64,000 nucleotides of DNA from Chitinophaga sp. HK235 (GCF_018255755.1 NZ_CP073766.1:2976001-3040000), one strand, 5' to 3'; numbered from the stretch's first letter, positions 9,584-18,699 are shown. The notes: generated by a model from the sequence alone, not told the origin. Numbers and translations are program-made.

Positions 9584-9606
9584 ATTCATCATTCGTAATT
9601 CGTAAT
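9584..9606. repeat. Half copy of a dispersed TTCGTAAT-type intergenic repeat
   Basis: These 23 bases are identical to the reverse complement of 46005-46027, the left arm of the hairpin at 46 kb. They contain two tandem copies of the word ATTCGTA. Related tandem words occur at 51134-51210. Here only one arm is present and no hairpin partner is visible nearby. Confidence 0.8.
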
Positions 9607-9688
9607 TCAAAATTTTATTATTTATATTTATTGGATAACATTTACTCAATACGCTATTTTTTCAACCGAGCAATTTAAATACGCTTCT

Positions 9689-11878
9689 ATGAATATTGTT
9701 TTCCTCGTTCCTTGTTTTGGATTACTGGCTTTGTTATTTACTGCTATCCGAAGTTCCTGGGTTACCCGCCAGGATGCGGGTAATGAAAAGATGAAAGAAA
9801 TAGCGCAGCATATTGCAGAAGGCGCTATGGCATTTTTAAAAGCGGAGTATAAAGTCCTTATTTATTTTGTTGTTGTTATCGCCCTGTTATTGGGATACAT
9901 GGGATCGTCGCACCATACCTCTCACTGGTTTATTGGTGTAGCCTTTGTGATGGGCGCAATTTTCTCCGCTACGGCCGGATTTATTGGAATGAGAATCGCT
10001 ACTAAAGCTAACGTACGTACAGCGCAGGCCGCACGTACCAGCCTGGCCAAAGCACTGGGAGTATCCTTTACCGGTGGCTCCGTGATGGGCATGGGTGTTG
10101 CCGGTCTGGCAGTATTGGGCCTCGGTTCCCTGTTTATTGCTCTCAAAGCGTATTTCGGCGCTGCAGCCAATACTGCAGAAATGGTAAAGACCATTGAAGT
10201 GCTTACCGGTTTCTCACTGGGTGCAGAAAGCATAGCCCTCTTTGCCCGTGTAGGTGGTGGTATCTATACCAAAGCAGCCGACGTAGGTGCTGACCTGGTA
10301 GGTAAAGTGGAAGCCGGCATTCCGGAAGATGATCCCCGCAACCCTGCCACCATTGCCGATAACGTAGGCGATAACGTAGGTGACGTGGCTGGTATGGGCG
10401 CCGACCTTTTCGGTTCTTATGTGGCCACCGTACTGGCTACCATGGTATTAGGCTCTGAAACCACCTCCCAGGACCTGTTTGGCGGTATCGCTCCTATCCT
10501 GCTTCCCATGTTGATTGCAGGATCAGGTATTATCTTCTCCATGATCGGTACCTTCTTCGTAAAAATAAGCGACAATGCCGGACTCAATACCAGCGTGGTA
10601 CAGCGGGCACTCAATATGGGCAACTGGGGTTCTATCGTGCTCACCGCCATCGCCTCCTGGTTCCTGGTTAACTGGATACTGCCCGACGGACCTATGGTAC
10701 TGCGTGGCCATGAGTTCACCAAAGGCCAGGTTTTTGGTGCTATCGTGGTAGGTCTTGTAGTAGGTACCCTGATGAGCATTATCACCGAATATTATACGGC
10801 CATGGGTAAACGCCCTGTGCGCTCCATCATCCGGCAGTCTGCTACCGGTGCAGCTACCAATATCATTGGTGGTTTGTCTGTAGGTATGGAATCCACTGCC
10901 CTGCCTATCCTGGTACTGGCTGGAGGTATCTATGGCTCTTATGCGTTTGCAGGCCTCTATGGCGTGGCTATCGCGGCAGCCGGTATGATGGCCACTACAG
11001 CTATGCAGCTGGCCATCGATGCTTTTGGCCCTATTGCCGACAATGCCGGTGGTATTGCGGAAATGAGCGAACTGCCTAAAGATGTAAGAGAAAAAACCGA
11101 TATCCTGGATGCTGTGGGCAACACTACTGCTGCTACCGGTAAAGGTTTTGCCATCGCTTCCGCCGCCCTTACCGCACTGGCACTCTTTGCTGCCTTTGTA
11201 GGCGTGGCCGGTATCCAGGGAATCGATATCTATAAAGCCGATGTGCTGGCAGGCCTGTTCATTGGCGGCATGATCCCCTTTATCTTCTCCTCCCTCGCCA
11301 TCGCAGCCGTAGGACGTGCCGCCATGGCCATGGTGGAAGAAGTACGTCGCCAGTTCCGGGAAATACCTGGTATCATGGAAGGCACCGGCAAACCGGAGTA
11401 CGACAAATGCGTAGCCATCTCCACACAAGCCTCTATCCGTGAGATGATCCTGCCAGGCGCTATTGCCCTCACATCCCCACTGCTCATTGGATTCCTCGCA
11501 GGCCCCGAAGTACTGGGCGGATTCCTCGCCGGCGCTACTGTCAGCGGCGTATTAATGGGTATCTTCCAGAACAATGCCGGCGGCGCCTGGGACAACGCTA
11601 AAAAATCATTTGAAAAAGGCGTGGAAATCAACGGCGAAACCTACTACAAAAAATCAGAGCCACATAAAGCTTCTGTTACCGGTGATACCGTAGGAGATCC
11701 CTTCAAAGATACTTCCGGCCCGTCTATGAACATCCTGATCAAACTGATGTCCATCGTTTCGCTGGTAATCGCCCCTACCCTGTCTGAAAAATTCCATACC
11801 AAGGAAGTGCCTCCGGTGGTGAAAATGAAAACCGTCACCCCTCCGGCAGCTAAAGCTTCCGTTTATGTAATGAAATAA
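9689..11878 (+). CDS. hppA: Membrane-bound ion-pumping pyrophosphatase (HppA)
   Basis: The 729-residue integral membrane enzyme couples PPi hydrolysis to cation export. Substrate-site motifs are intact: [11 protein letters not shown] (about residues 198-208), [13 protein letters not shown] and, near the C-terminus, [12 protein letters not shown]. The motif [10 protein letters not shown] (residues 477-486) has Ala where K+-independent enzymes carry Lys, which by established family knowledge places it in the K+-dependent subfamily. Whether it pumps H+, Na+ or both is not settled by this. The length is typical. The first membrane segment starts at the ATG ([19 protein letters not shown]), which supports the start. 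A large imperfect hairpin follows the stop. Confidence 0.95.
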   Translation: MNIVFLVPCFGLLALLFTAIRSSWVTRQDAGNEKMKEIAQHIAEGAMAFLKAEYKVLIYFVVVIALLLGYMGSSHHTSHWFIGVAFVMGAIFSATAGFIGMRIATKANVRTAQAARTSLAKALGVSFTGGSVMGMGVAGLAVLGLGSLFIALKAYFGAAANTAEMVKTIEVLTGFSLGAESIALFARVGGGIYTKAADVGADLVGKVEAGIPEDDPRNPATIADNVGDNVGDVAGMGADLFGSYVATVLATMVLGSETTSQDLFGGIAPILLPMLIAGSGIIFSMIGTFFVKISDNAGLNTSVVQRALNMGNWGSIVLTAIASWFLVNWILPDGPMVLRGHEFTKGQVFGAIVVGLVVGTLMSIITEYYTAMGKRPVRSIIRQSATGAATNIIGGLSVGMESTALPILVLAGGIYGSYAFAGLYGVAIAAAGMMATTAMQLAIDAFGPIADNAGGIAEMSELPKDVREKTDILDAVGNTTAATGKGFAIASAALTALALFAAFVGVAGIQGIDIYKADVLAGLFIGGMIPFIFSSLAIAAVGRAAMAMVEEVRRQFREIPGIMEGTGKPEYDKCVAISTQASIREMILPGAIALTSPLLIGFLAGPEVLGGFLAGATVSGVLMGIFQNNAGGAWDNAKKSFEKGVEINGETYYKKSEPHKASVTGDTVGDPFKDTSGPSMNILIKLMSIVSLVIAPTLSEKFHTKEVPPVVKMKTVTPPAAKASVYVMK

Positions 11879-11884
11879 TTTAAA

Positions 11885-12003
11885 TAGCGGACAACACCCG
11901 GACCAATTTTTTACTTTCTCATTTTCTTATTTTTTGACAAAATCCCAATAAGAAAATAAAAAATAGGAAAATGAGAAAATTGATCCCGGTTCGTTGTCCG
12001 CTA
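11885..12003. repeat. Long imperfect inverted repeat downstream of hppA
   Basis: The outer arms TAGCGGACAAC (11885-11895) and GTTGTCCGCTA (11993-12003) are perfect complements. Inside them, an A/T-rich block around TTTCTCATTTTCTTATTTTTT pairs with a matching block around 11950-11980. The whole element can fold into one long hairpin immediately after the hppA stop. Probably a transcription end or mRNA 3' stabiliser. Confidence 0.8.
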
Positions 12004-12013
12004 ATTTTTTAAA

Positions 12014-12060
12014 TTTTACTGTAATTTTTTTTGTTACAGTAAAAAAGAACTGTACTTTTG
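12014..12060 (+). promoter_or_regulatory. Consensus Bacteroidota promoter overlapped by a palindromic operator
   Basis: TTTG (12030-12033), 19 bp, then TACTTTTG (12053-12060) matches the Bacteroidota TTTG-N19-TAnnTTTG consensus exactly. A perfect inverted repeat, TTTTACTGTAA (12014-12024) and TTACAGTAAAA (12034-12044), straddles the minus-33 element with a 9-nt centre. A repressor bound there would block sigma-factor access. The gene served is the oxidoreductase at 12145. Confidence 0.8.
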
Positions 12061-12144
12061 TCCTACAAACTGTAATAAAAAATAAAACAGTTAAACAATA
12101 AGCCTTGCGGGGCTGTAATTATATCACTACAAAAACGCATTGAC

Positions 12145-12774
12145 ATGAAAGTAGCTATCATCGGAGCATCCGGATTCATCGGCTCCGCCCTTTTAAACGA
12201 AGCGCTCAACAGAGGCCATCAGGTGACTGCCATCGTACGCCATCCTGAAAAAATTCAACTTAAAAACGACCATCTGACTATCAAAAAAGGGGATGTAACC
12301 AATGAAGCTGAAGTAGCGGACCTGGTAGCCGGCAATGAAGCTGTTATCAGCGCTTTCAACGCTTACGATACTGCTACCTATGTAAAAGCCATCCGTGCTA
12401 TCATTGGCGGCATTAAACAAGCCGGCATTAAAAGACTGATTGCCGTAAGCGGAGCAGGCAGCCTGGAAGTAGAGCCCGGCGTTCAACTGATCGACACTCC
12501 GGGATTTCCGGCAGAATATAAAGAAGGAGCCGCTGCCACCCGGGAAGCTTATAAAATCATCAAACAGGATAAAGACCTGGAATGGACCGTGTTAAGTCCT
12601 GCTGCCATGATCGCCCCCGGCGAACGTACCGGCAAATTCCGCCTTGGCGGCGACCAGCTGCTGGCTGACGCCAACGGTGAAAGCAAAATATCCACCGCCG
12701 ACTACGCCGTAGCCCTGATCGACGAGCTGGAAAAACCACAGCATATTCAGCAAAGGTTTACAGTAGCTTACTGA
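12145..12774 (+). CDS. NAD(P)-binding oxidoreductase, NmrA/atypical SDR type
   Basis: The 209-residue cytosolic protein has a Rossmann-fold start (KVAIIGASGFIGSALLNEAL), followed by typical atypical-SDR elements (HQVTAIVRHPEKI, LIAVSGAGSLEVEPG, WTVLSPAAMIAPGERTG, STADYAVALIDELE). It resembles the YwnB/YtfG-like NAD(P)H-binding family, several of which act on quinones or respond to redox stress. The classic Tyr-xxx-Lys pair is not obvious. The promoter is consensus-perfect with an overlapping palindrome, so expression is probably repressor-controlled. It converges on an AraC-family gene with a shared hairpin terminator between them. The substrate is unknown. Confidence 0.88.
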   Translation: MKVAIIGASGFIGSALLNEALNRGHQVTAIVRHPEKIQLKNDHLTIKKGDVTNEAEVADLVAGNEAVISAFNAYDTATYVKAIRAIIGGIKQAGIKRLIAVSGAGSLEVEPGVQLIDTPGFPAEYKEGAAATREAYKIIKQDKDLEWTVLSPAAMIAPGERTGKFRLGGDQLLADANGESKISTADYAVALIDELEKPQHIQQRFTVAY

Positions 12775-12803
12775 ACTGTGATTAATCCTGATACTACTGA
12801 TGT

Positions 12804-12948
12804 TCCTGATAGGCGGAGATTATAGCGGAGATTAAATATAAAAGAGAAGAGCCTGTTGATACAAAATCAACAGGCTCTTCTCTTTTTAGTTATCTCTTTT
12901 AAAAATGTGCTCCTCTTTCATCTCCGCTTAGATCTTCGCCCATCAGGA
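12804..12948. terminator. Nested bidirectional terminator between convergent genes
   Basis: The inner stem is perfect and 20 bp long (12841-12860 with 12866-12885, around GAAGAGCCTGTTGAT) with a 5-nt loop and T residues on both strands' 3' sides. The outer arms 12804-12832 and 12920-12948 are also complementary with a few mismatches, so the whole segment forms a two-tier hairpin. It terminates both the oxidoreductase (plus) and AraC (minus) transcripts. Confidence 0.9.
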
Positions 12949-12966
12949 GAATCAATGACATCAAAA

Positions 12967-13962
12967 TCAATCATAGTTCCTTGGGCTCACACCAAACTTC
13001 TTCTTAAACGCATTACTGAAGTGCTGCGGAGAAGAATAACCGGCTTCATCCGCGATGATAGCCAGTGATTTACCGCCGGACAAAATCAGTTCTTTGGCCA
13101 GGTTCAGCCGGTGATCGTTGAGATAGCCGAAGACAGTGGTTTCAAAAATAGCTTTGAAACCGGATTTGAGTTTAAACTCGTTCAGGCCGGTCATACGTGA
13201 CAACTGTTCCAGGCTGGGAGGGTTATGCATATTGTCCAGCAGCAGCTGCCGGGCATGGTGCAGTTGCTCTATTTCTCTGGCTGGGATCTTACGGCCTCTG
13301 ATGGTAATACCGTTATCGCTTTCAACCTGGTCACATTGCAGAGCCAGCAGCTCCATGATTTTGGACTGAAGGAACAACTTTTTCAAACCGCCTTTATACT
13401 GACACTGGCGTATCTCGGCCAGCACCGTTTTCATCTTTGGTGTGATGAGGGGGTTCCTTTTATCCGCCAGGATAGCGCTCTGTTTGTTCGCCACCCGGTC
13501 AGCCAGTTTACCCAGCACCTGTACATTATTGTCGGCCAGTTCAAGAAAACGCTCAGGTATGAAATTTAATCCCATTATCTGAATCCCCGGCTGTTTCTTC
13601 AGCTCGGCAGATTCTTCCCGGTGAGGAGAGTAGACAATGTTGTGTTGTAGCGAGGAAAACCGGAAATTGTCCCCCATACCTTCCACAGAAGTACAGATAT
13701 CGCCCTTTTCCATAAAAAGCATAGACACATGGGGGATCACATCACCCGTGGCAACAAACAGATCTTCATATACTTCTGCTTCGCATATCACCAGATGAAT
13801 GCCATCAAATTTCGACTCCTGTATGTTATAAGCACCAAAATCCAGTCTCCGTTCGGTGCTTTCCTCGATAATAGTCCTTGATGTGGACAAAGTTCCGGGA
13901 GAAAAAGGAAAGTCTTCCTGCAGCAATATCTCCCTGAGCTCATTTCTTATCACTACAGTCAT
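12967..13962 (-). CDS. AraC family transcriptional regulator
   Basis: The 331-residue protein has the two helix-turn-helix motifs of the AraC family in the last 100 residues (SLEQLSRMTGLNEFKLKSGF and SLAIIADEAGYSSPQHFSNAF, ending KKKFGVSPRNY). The N-terminal 200 or so residues form a sensor domain without a recognisable cupin signature. It is convergent with the oxidoreductase gene and divergent from a 70-residue HMA-like protein. Two 13-bp direct repeats 21 bp apart (13971-13983 and 13992-14004) lie 9 to 42 bp before its start codon and look like AraC half-sites, so autoregulation is likely. A TATATTTG box on the minus strand (14044-14037) would be its minus-7 element. The inducer is unknown. 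Confidence 0.92.
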   Translation of the reverse strand: MTVVIRNELREILLQEDFPFSPGTLSTSRTIIEESTERRLDFGAYNIQESKFDGIHLVICEAEVYEDLFVATGDVIPHVSMLFMEKGDICTSVEGMGDNFRFSSLQHNIVYSPHREESAELKKQPGIQIMGLNFIPERFLELADNNVQVLGKLADRVANKQSAILADKRNPLITPKMKTVLAEIRQCQYKGGLKKLFLQSKIMELLALQCDQVESDNGITIRGRKIPAREIEQLHHARQLLLDNMHNPPSLEQLSRMTGLNEFKLKSGFKAIFETTVFGYLNDHRLNLAKELILSGGKSLAIIADEAGYSSPQHFSNAFKKKFGVSPRNYD

Positions 13963-13970
13963 AAAATAAT

Positions 13971-14004
13971 CCGTTTCGTATAAGTTATAATCCTTTTCGT
14001 GTAA
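13971..14004. promoter_or_regulatory. Candidate AraC-type direct-repeat operator
   Basis: CCGTTTCGTATAA (13971-13983) and CCTTTTCGTGTAA (13992-14004) differ at two positions and are exactly 21 bp apart, two turns of the helix, which is the usual spacing of AraC/XylS half-sites. They sit immediately upstream of the AraC gene and between it and the divergent small gene. Confidence 0.6.
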
Positions 14005-14070
14005 CAGCTATACGGATAAACAGTAGCAAATTTGCACAAATATATTCCGCAAAATTCAAATTTAAACGCC

Positions 14071-14283
14071 ATGATTGGGATATTCCGTACAAATATTAAC
14101 ACTGTTAAGGATAAAGATAACGTCATTCAAGCTATTTCAACCGCCTTTTTCGTAAACGCCTGCAGTGTGGATATTGAGGACTGTGACAAGGTATTGCGGG
14201 TGATCAGCCCCCAACAGGTGGCCGAAAAATCCATTATCGAATTTGTGACCCGGCTGGGCTTCCATTGCGATATTCTCGATTGA
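14071..14283 (+). CDS. Small HMA-like (ferredoxin-fold) protein without CxxC
   Basis: The 70-residue protein runs from ATG 14071; a TTG at 14032 is in frame but less likely. The pattern IGIFRTNI, DNVIQAISTAF, ACSVDIEDCDKVLRV, EKSIIEFVTRLGFHCDIL follows the beta-alpha-beta-beta-alpha-beta layout of heavy-metal-associated domains (compare VDxxDxDKVLRV and the GF-C-xxL end). The metal-binding CxxC is absent. It lies directly upstream of a TonB receptor and divergent from AraC, and is closed by its own terminator. The fold assignment is an inference from pattern; function is unknown. Confidence 0.75.
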   Translation: MIGIFRTNINTVKDKDNVIQAISTAFFVNACSVDIEDCDKVLRVISPQQVAEKSIIEFVTRLGFHCDILD

Positions 14284-14307
14284 TCCCCCGAAACGTATGC
14301 CAATAGC

Positions 14308-14356
14308 GAATATTGAGTTTGAGGGTACCCCTGCTTCAATCTCAATATTCCTTTTT
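14308..14356 (+). terminator. Rho-independent terminator
   Basis: The stem GAATATTGAG (14308-14317) with CTCAATATTC (14341-14350), extended by partly paired inner bases, is followed by CTTTTTC. It ends the 70-residue HMA-like gene. Confidence 0.88.
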
Positions 14357-14498
14357 CAGTTTTCCCCACTATCTTAGCCCCAATTATTACCAAAAAAAAT
14401 AATCTATCCCGAATAGGGGTATTGATTCCCTGTTACGTCTTATTAGCAATGTCAGACAAATCTGGAATAAATTATCTCAAAATCACGATTTACCTTTT

Positions 14499-16877
14499 AT
14501 GAAAACTACGGTCACCATGTTGATGACCTTGCTGGTATTAATGCTGGCAACGCGTCCAACGATAGCACAACAACGTTTTACGGTTAGTGGCTATGTAAAA
14601 GACAAACAAAACGGAGAAAGTCTGGTTGGGATCTCTATAGGTAAACCAGGTACTTCCGTCGGTACCGTTACCAACCAATACGGCTTTTACTCCCTTACCC
14701 TCCCTGCCGGGGAACATGAACTTCAGTTTTCGTATATGGGATATGCTCCTGTTAAGACAACAGTAAGTCTCAATAGCAACAAAACACTGGACATCAAGCT
14801 GGAAAGCAGCAGCAGCCAGCTCAATGAAGTCACTATCAACGGGCAGAAACAGGAAAGAGCGGTAAACACCCTCAACACCAGCATCAACAGACTGGACATC
14901 GCGCAAGTGAAAAAAATGCCCGCTTTTATGGGAGAGGTGGATGTAATCCGCTCTATCCAGACGCTGCCGGGCGTAACTACCGTGGGTGAAGGCTCTTCCG
15001 GCTTTAACGTACGCGGTGGCAACAGCGACGAAAACCTCATCCTGCTGGACGAAGCACCTGTTTATAACTCCAGCCACATGCTCGGCTTCTTCTCCGTATT
15101 CAATCCGGATGCGGTAAAAGGTATCAACCTCATCAAAGGTGGCTTCCCCGCTGAATACGGTGGCCGTACCTCTTCTGTACTGGACATTCGTATGAAAGAC
15201 GGTAACAACCAGAACTTCAATATCAACGGTGGTATCGGCAATATCTTCAGCCGCCTGTCAGTAGAAGGTCCGCTGGTAAAAGACAAATCATCCTTTATTG
15301 TGGCTGCCAGAAGATCTTACATCGACATCCTCATGAAACCCTTTGTAAAAGGTGACATGAAGGATACCAAACTGAACTTCTACGACCTCACCGCCAAAGC
15401 CAACTACAAATTCGATAAAAACAATACCCTCTTCCTCAGTGGCTACTTTGGCAGAGACAAATTCGGCCTGGGCAAAGACGTTGACATGAACTGGGGTAAT
15501 GCTACCGCTACCCTGCGCTGGAACCATGTGTTTTCCAACCGCCTGTTCCTCAACCTCACCACCTACTACTCTAAATATGATTATAGCCTCAACTTCAGCA
15601 ATGGTTCCAAAAAACAGGACGACGAACAGCTGCAAGGCTATAAATGGACTTCCGACATTGTAAACTACGGTCTGAAACCATCCTTTACCTACTACCTCAA
15701 CTCCGCTAATATCCTGCATTTCGGCGTACAGGGCATCTATTATACCTTCCGTCCGGGTACCGGCACAGGTACCGAAGGGGATATCAAACGTATTAAGGAA
15801 CTGACAGATAAACATGCACTCGAGTCTGGCGTATATTTAGATCATGAGTGGAAGCCTACAAAGAAATTCGGTATTCAGTACGGCGGCCGCTTCTCTGCCT
15901 ATCAGCTGATCGGTAAAGGTACTGCCTACTATTTCAACGATACCACACCTGGTATCCGCAAAACCCTCATCGGCAGCAAAACCTATGGCGCCAATGAGCT
16001 GATCAAAGGCTACTACTACTTTGAGCCTCGCCTCAGTGCCCGTTATGCCTTCAACGATCAAAATGCCGTGAAAGTAGGTTACAGCAAAACTACCCAGTTT
16101 ATGCACCAGCTCTCCAACACCGCATCCCCTACCCCACTGGATATCTGGACACCCAGCACCAACAACATACAACCCAGCCTGTCTGACCAGTATACCATCG
16201 GGTACTTCTACAATTCCCCCAACGACTCCTATGAGTTCTCTGCAGAAGCTTTCTATAAAACCACCAAACACCAGCTGGACTATATAGACAATGCAGACCT
16301 GCAGCTCAACCAGCTTATCGAAGCGGATCTGCTCCCTTCAGAAGGACGCGCCTACGGAATTGAACTGTACGCTAAAAAAGATATCGGTAAAACCACCGGC
16401 TGGATCAGCTATACCCTTTCCCGCTCAGAAAGAAGAACACCTGGTATCAGCCTGGATGAGTGGTTCCTGAACCGTTACGATCGTACACACAACTTCAACC
16501 TGGTACTCACACATACCTTTACCAAAAGGACTTCCCTGTCTGCCAACTGGGTATATGCTTCCGGTACACCCGGCACTTATGCTGACAACAGGCTGCAGTT
16601 CCAGGACTGGGACATCCCGTATAACAGCACTGAACAACGTAATAACTACCGTCTGCCGGCGTTTCACCGGCTCGATCTCTCCCTCACCCTCAAAGGCAAA
16701 CAGCTGAAACGCTGGAAAGGAGAATGGGTATTTTCACTGTATAACGTGTATGCACGCAGAAACGCCTACAGCATCTACTTCAAACAAAATGAAGATGATC
16801 CCAACAAACGGGAAGCTGTTCGTCTCTCTATCATCGGTTCCATCATACCGGGTATCACGTACAACTTCAAATTTTAA
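14499..16877 (+). CDS. TonB-dependent receptor with carboxypeptidase-D-like N-terminal domain
   Basis: The 792-residue outer-membrane protein has a signal peptide (LMTLLVLMLATRPTIAQQ). A carboxypeptidase-D-like beta domain follows at about residues 25-110 (FTVSGYVKDKQNGESLVGIS, TNQYGFYSLTLPAGEHELQF). A plug is at about residues 125-235 (DVIRSIQTLPGVTTVGEGSS, FNVRGGNSDENLILLDEAPV). The rest is a barrel ending in Phe (PGITYNFKF). Such receptors import nutrients using proton-motive force through TonB. The DUF4249 lipoprotein gene starts 20 bp after the stop, a pairing common in Bacteroidota. No glycan-degrading enzymes are nearby, so the substrate is unknown. The N-terminus is not a SusC-type plug with the long KPVEGA-like repeat. 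Confidence 0.93.
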   Translation: MKTTVTMLMTLLVLMLATRPTIAQQRFTVSGYVKDKQNGESLVGISIGKPGTSVGTVTNQYGFYSLTLPAGEHELQFSYMGYAPVKTTVSLNSNKTLDIKLESSSSQLNEVTINGQKQERAVNTLNTSINRLDIAQVKKMPAFMGEVDVIRSIQTLPGVTTVGEGSSGFNVRGGNSDENLILLDEAPVYNSSHMLGFFSVFNPDAVKGINLIKGGFPAEYGGRTSSVLDIRMKDGNNQNFNINGGIGNIFSRLSVEGPLVKDKSSFIVAARRSYIDILMKPFVKGDMKDTKLNFYDLTAKANYKFDKNNTLFLSGYFGRDKFGLGKDVDMNWGNATATLRWNHVFSNRLFLNLTTYYSKYDYSLNFSNGSKKQDDEQLQGYKWTSDIVNYGLKPSFTYYLNSANILHFGVQGIYYTFRPGTGTGTEGDIKRIKELTDKHALESGVYLDHEWKPTKKFGIQYGGRFSAYQLIGKGTAYYFNDTTPGIRKTLIGSKTYGANELIKGYYYFEPRLSARYAFNDQNAVKVGYSKTTQFMHQLSNTASPTPLDIWTPSTNNIQPSLSDQYTIGYFYNSPNDSYEFSAEAFYKTTKHQLDYIDNADLQLNQLIEADLLPSEGRAYGIELYAKKDIGKTTGWISYTLSRSERRTPGISLDEWFLNRYDRTHNFNLVLTHTFTKRTSLSANWVYASGTPGTYADNRLQFQDWDIPYNSTEQRNNYRLPAFHRLDLSLTLKGKQLKRWKGEWVFSLYNVYARRNAYSIYFKQNEDDPNKREAVRLSIIGSIIPGITYNFKF

Positions 16878-16897
16878 TCTGTCTAAAAAGTAATTAC

Positions 16898-17758
16898 ATG
16901 AAAAAACTGTCATTGCTCATCATATCAGCATTAGTAGGCCTTACCGCCTGCGAAGACAAAATAGACCTCGACATCGCTCAGGGTAAATCTTTGCCGGTGA
17001 TGGATGCCTGGATCACTACAGAAGCGGGACTGCAAAAAATCAAATTCACTATGTCTGTACCTTTTACAGACAACAACCCTGCACCAATTATCAACGATGC
17101 CGCCATCACTCTGTTTGATGAAACTGCCGGCAAATCTTATGCATTTGGCTTTAAAGACGGCATGTACAGCTATGATGCCACCAACCAACCTATCGGCGTA
17201 GTAGGCCACGCCTACAAATTGCATGTGGAATATAAGGGAGAGATATTTGAAGCATACGATACTATCAAAAGAGTGACCACCATCGATTCCATCACCCTGA
17301 AGTATAAAACCAAGGAAGAAACGATGAACGGTAAAGAAGGCTACTACGCTACTATGCACGCTAAAGATATAGAAGGGGCTACCGATTATTACTGGATCCG
17401 CTCTTATCGCAACGATACGCTCAGACGCCTGCGCGACGGCTTCTCCATCGACGGCTCCTATGACGAAGGCGTTTCTGACGGTGCCACCTTTATCCTGCCA
17501 ATCGCAGAAGGCATCACCGACTGGAGCAAACCATTCCAGGCCAACGAAAAAGTGATTGTGAGGCTGATGTCCGTTACCCGCCGCAGCTTCGACTTCCTCA
17601 GGCAGGTAGACCAGCAGGTGAATGCCGGCGGTCTCTTTGCCAAAGTGCTGGAGAATGTAAGATCCAATGTCAATAATGTTACGCCTTCCGGCAAAACGAA
17701 AATACTGGGCTGGTTTGGTACTTCCGCCGTCAGCCGGTCGGAGAAACTGGTTAAGTAA
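16898..17758 (+). CDS. DUF4249 surface lipoprotein
   Basis: The 286-residue lipoprotein has a lipobox (LVGLTAC, Cys at residue 18). The DUF4249 pattern is visible: LPVMDAWITTEAG, a beta-sandwich first half (AAITLFDETAGKSYAF, HAYKLHVEYKGEIFEAYD) and the C-terminal VNNVTPSGKTKILGWFGTSA. Family members are usually encoded beside TonB-dependent receptors, as here 20 bp downstream of one, and may act as the surface lid or substrate-capture partner; that role is an inference. A strong terminator follows, so receptor and lipoprotein form a two-gene operon. A second DUF4249 gene is at 52184-53068. Confidence 0.9.
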   Translation: MKKLSLLIISALVGLTACEDKIDLDIAQGKSLPVMDAWITTEAGLQKIKFTMSVPFTDNNPAPIINDAAITLFDETAGKSYAFGFKDGMYSYDATNQPIGVVGHAYKLHVEYKGEIFEAYDTIKRVTTIDSITLKYKTKEETMNGKEGYYATMHAKDIEGATDYYWIRSYRNDTLRRLRDGFSIDGSYDEGVSDGATFILPIAEGITDWSKPFQANEKVIVRLMSVTRRSFDFLRQVDQQVNAGGLFAKVLENVRSNVNNVTPSGKTKILGWFGTSAVSRSEKLVK

Positions 17759-17774
17759 ACCGACGAATTTTATT

Positions 17775-17813
17775 AAAAGGGGGATTTCCGGTGTCGGAAA
17801 TCCCCCTTTTTTT
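17775..17813 (+). terminator. Rho-independent terminator
   Basis: The stem AAAGGGGGATTTCCG (from 17777) pairs with CGGAAATCCCCCTTT; the loop is GTGT, and a T run to 17813 follows. It ends the TonB receptor/DUF4249 operon. Confidence 0.93.
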
Positions 17814-17841
17814 GTAAATTAAGGTGAAAGAAAGAATCCAT

Positions 17842-18699
17842 ATGCCTCCTAACCTGATTATGTATGCCATCCCCGGTTTTGTGCTGCTGATACTGCTGGA
17901 GATTATCATTACCACCATAGATCACAGACACCTTTATGAGCCCAAAGATGCCCTCAGCAGCATTGCGATGGGACTTGGCAACGTATTCATCGGCCTATTC
18001 ACCAAAGGTGTTATTCTGGGCATCTATCTTTTTCTGTATCAATACCGGTTTTTTACCCTTGGCTTTACCTGGTGGGCATGGGTATTATGTTTTTTTGCAG
18101 ACGACTTCAGCTACTACTGGTTTCACCGCAGCAGCCATACCGTGCGTTTTTTCTGGGCATCACATGTAATTCATCATTCTTCTCAGAAATATACACTGGC
18201 TACAGCGCTGCGTCAAACATGGACCGGCAACCTCACCGGTACTTTCGTTTTCTGGCTCTGGATGCCGCTGGCAGGCTTTCATCCGGTGATGGTACTGAGT
18301 ATGCAGGCCATCAGCCTCATTTACCAGTTCTGGATACATACAGAAGTGATCCATAAACTACCCAAACCAATAGAATACATCTTCAACACCCCTTCTCATC
18401 ATCGGGTACATCACGGCTCTGACATCGAATACCTGGACCGTAACCACGCAGGCATCCTCATTGTCTGGGACCGTCTGTTCGGCACTTTTACACCGGAACG
18501 GAAACGACCGGCATATGGGCTTACCAAAAACATTCACACCTACAATCCTCTGCGCATCGCTACCCATGAGTGGCTGGACATATGGCGCGATATCCGTCAC
18601 GCCCGGTCTTTACGGGAGGTATGGCACTATCTGCTGGGGGCTCCCGGCTGGAGCCCCGATGGAAGCCGTCAAACCACCCGCCAGCTAAGAAACCGTTAA
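17842..18699 (+). CDS. Sterol desaturase / fatty acid hydroxylase family protein
   Basis: Integral membrane di-iron oxygenase family. The eight-plus histidines of the family are present as HRSSH, HVIHHSSQ, HTEVIH and HHRVHH, spread over about residues 95-205, with several membrane segments before and between them. The family hydroxylates or desaturates lipids (sterols, fatty acids, carotenoids or sphingolipid bases); the substrate here is unknown. Chitinophagaceae make sphingolipids and unusual lipids, so a lipid substrate is plausible. A GTG at 17824 is in frame, but ATG 17842 gives the natural hydrophobic N-terminus. The last 15 bp overlap the convergent permease gene tail to tail. Confidence 0.9.
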   Translation: MPPNLIMYAIPGFVLLILLEIIITTIDHRHLYEPKDALSSIAMGLGNVFIGLFTKGVILGIYLFLYQYRFFTLGFTWWAWVLCFFADDFSYYWFHRSSHTVRFFWASHVIHHSSQKYTLATALRQTWTGNLTGTFVFWLWMPLAGFHPVMVLSMQAISLIYQFWIHTEVIHKLPKPIEYIFNTPSHHRVHHGSDIEYLDRNHAGILIVWDRLFGTFTPERKRPAYGLTKNIHTYNPLRIATHEWLDIWRDIRHARSLREVWHYLLGAPGWSPDGSRQTTRQLRNR

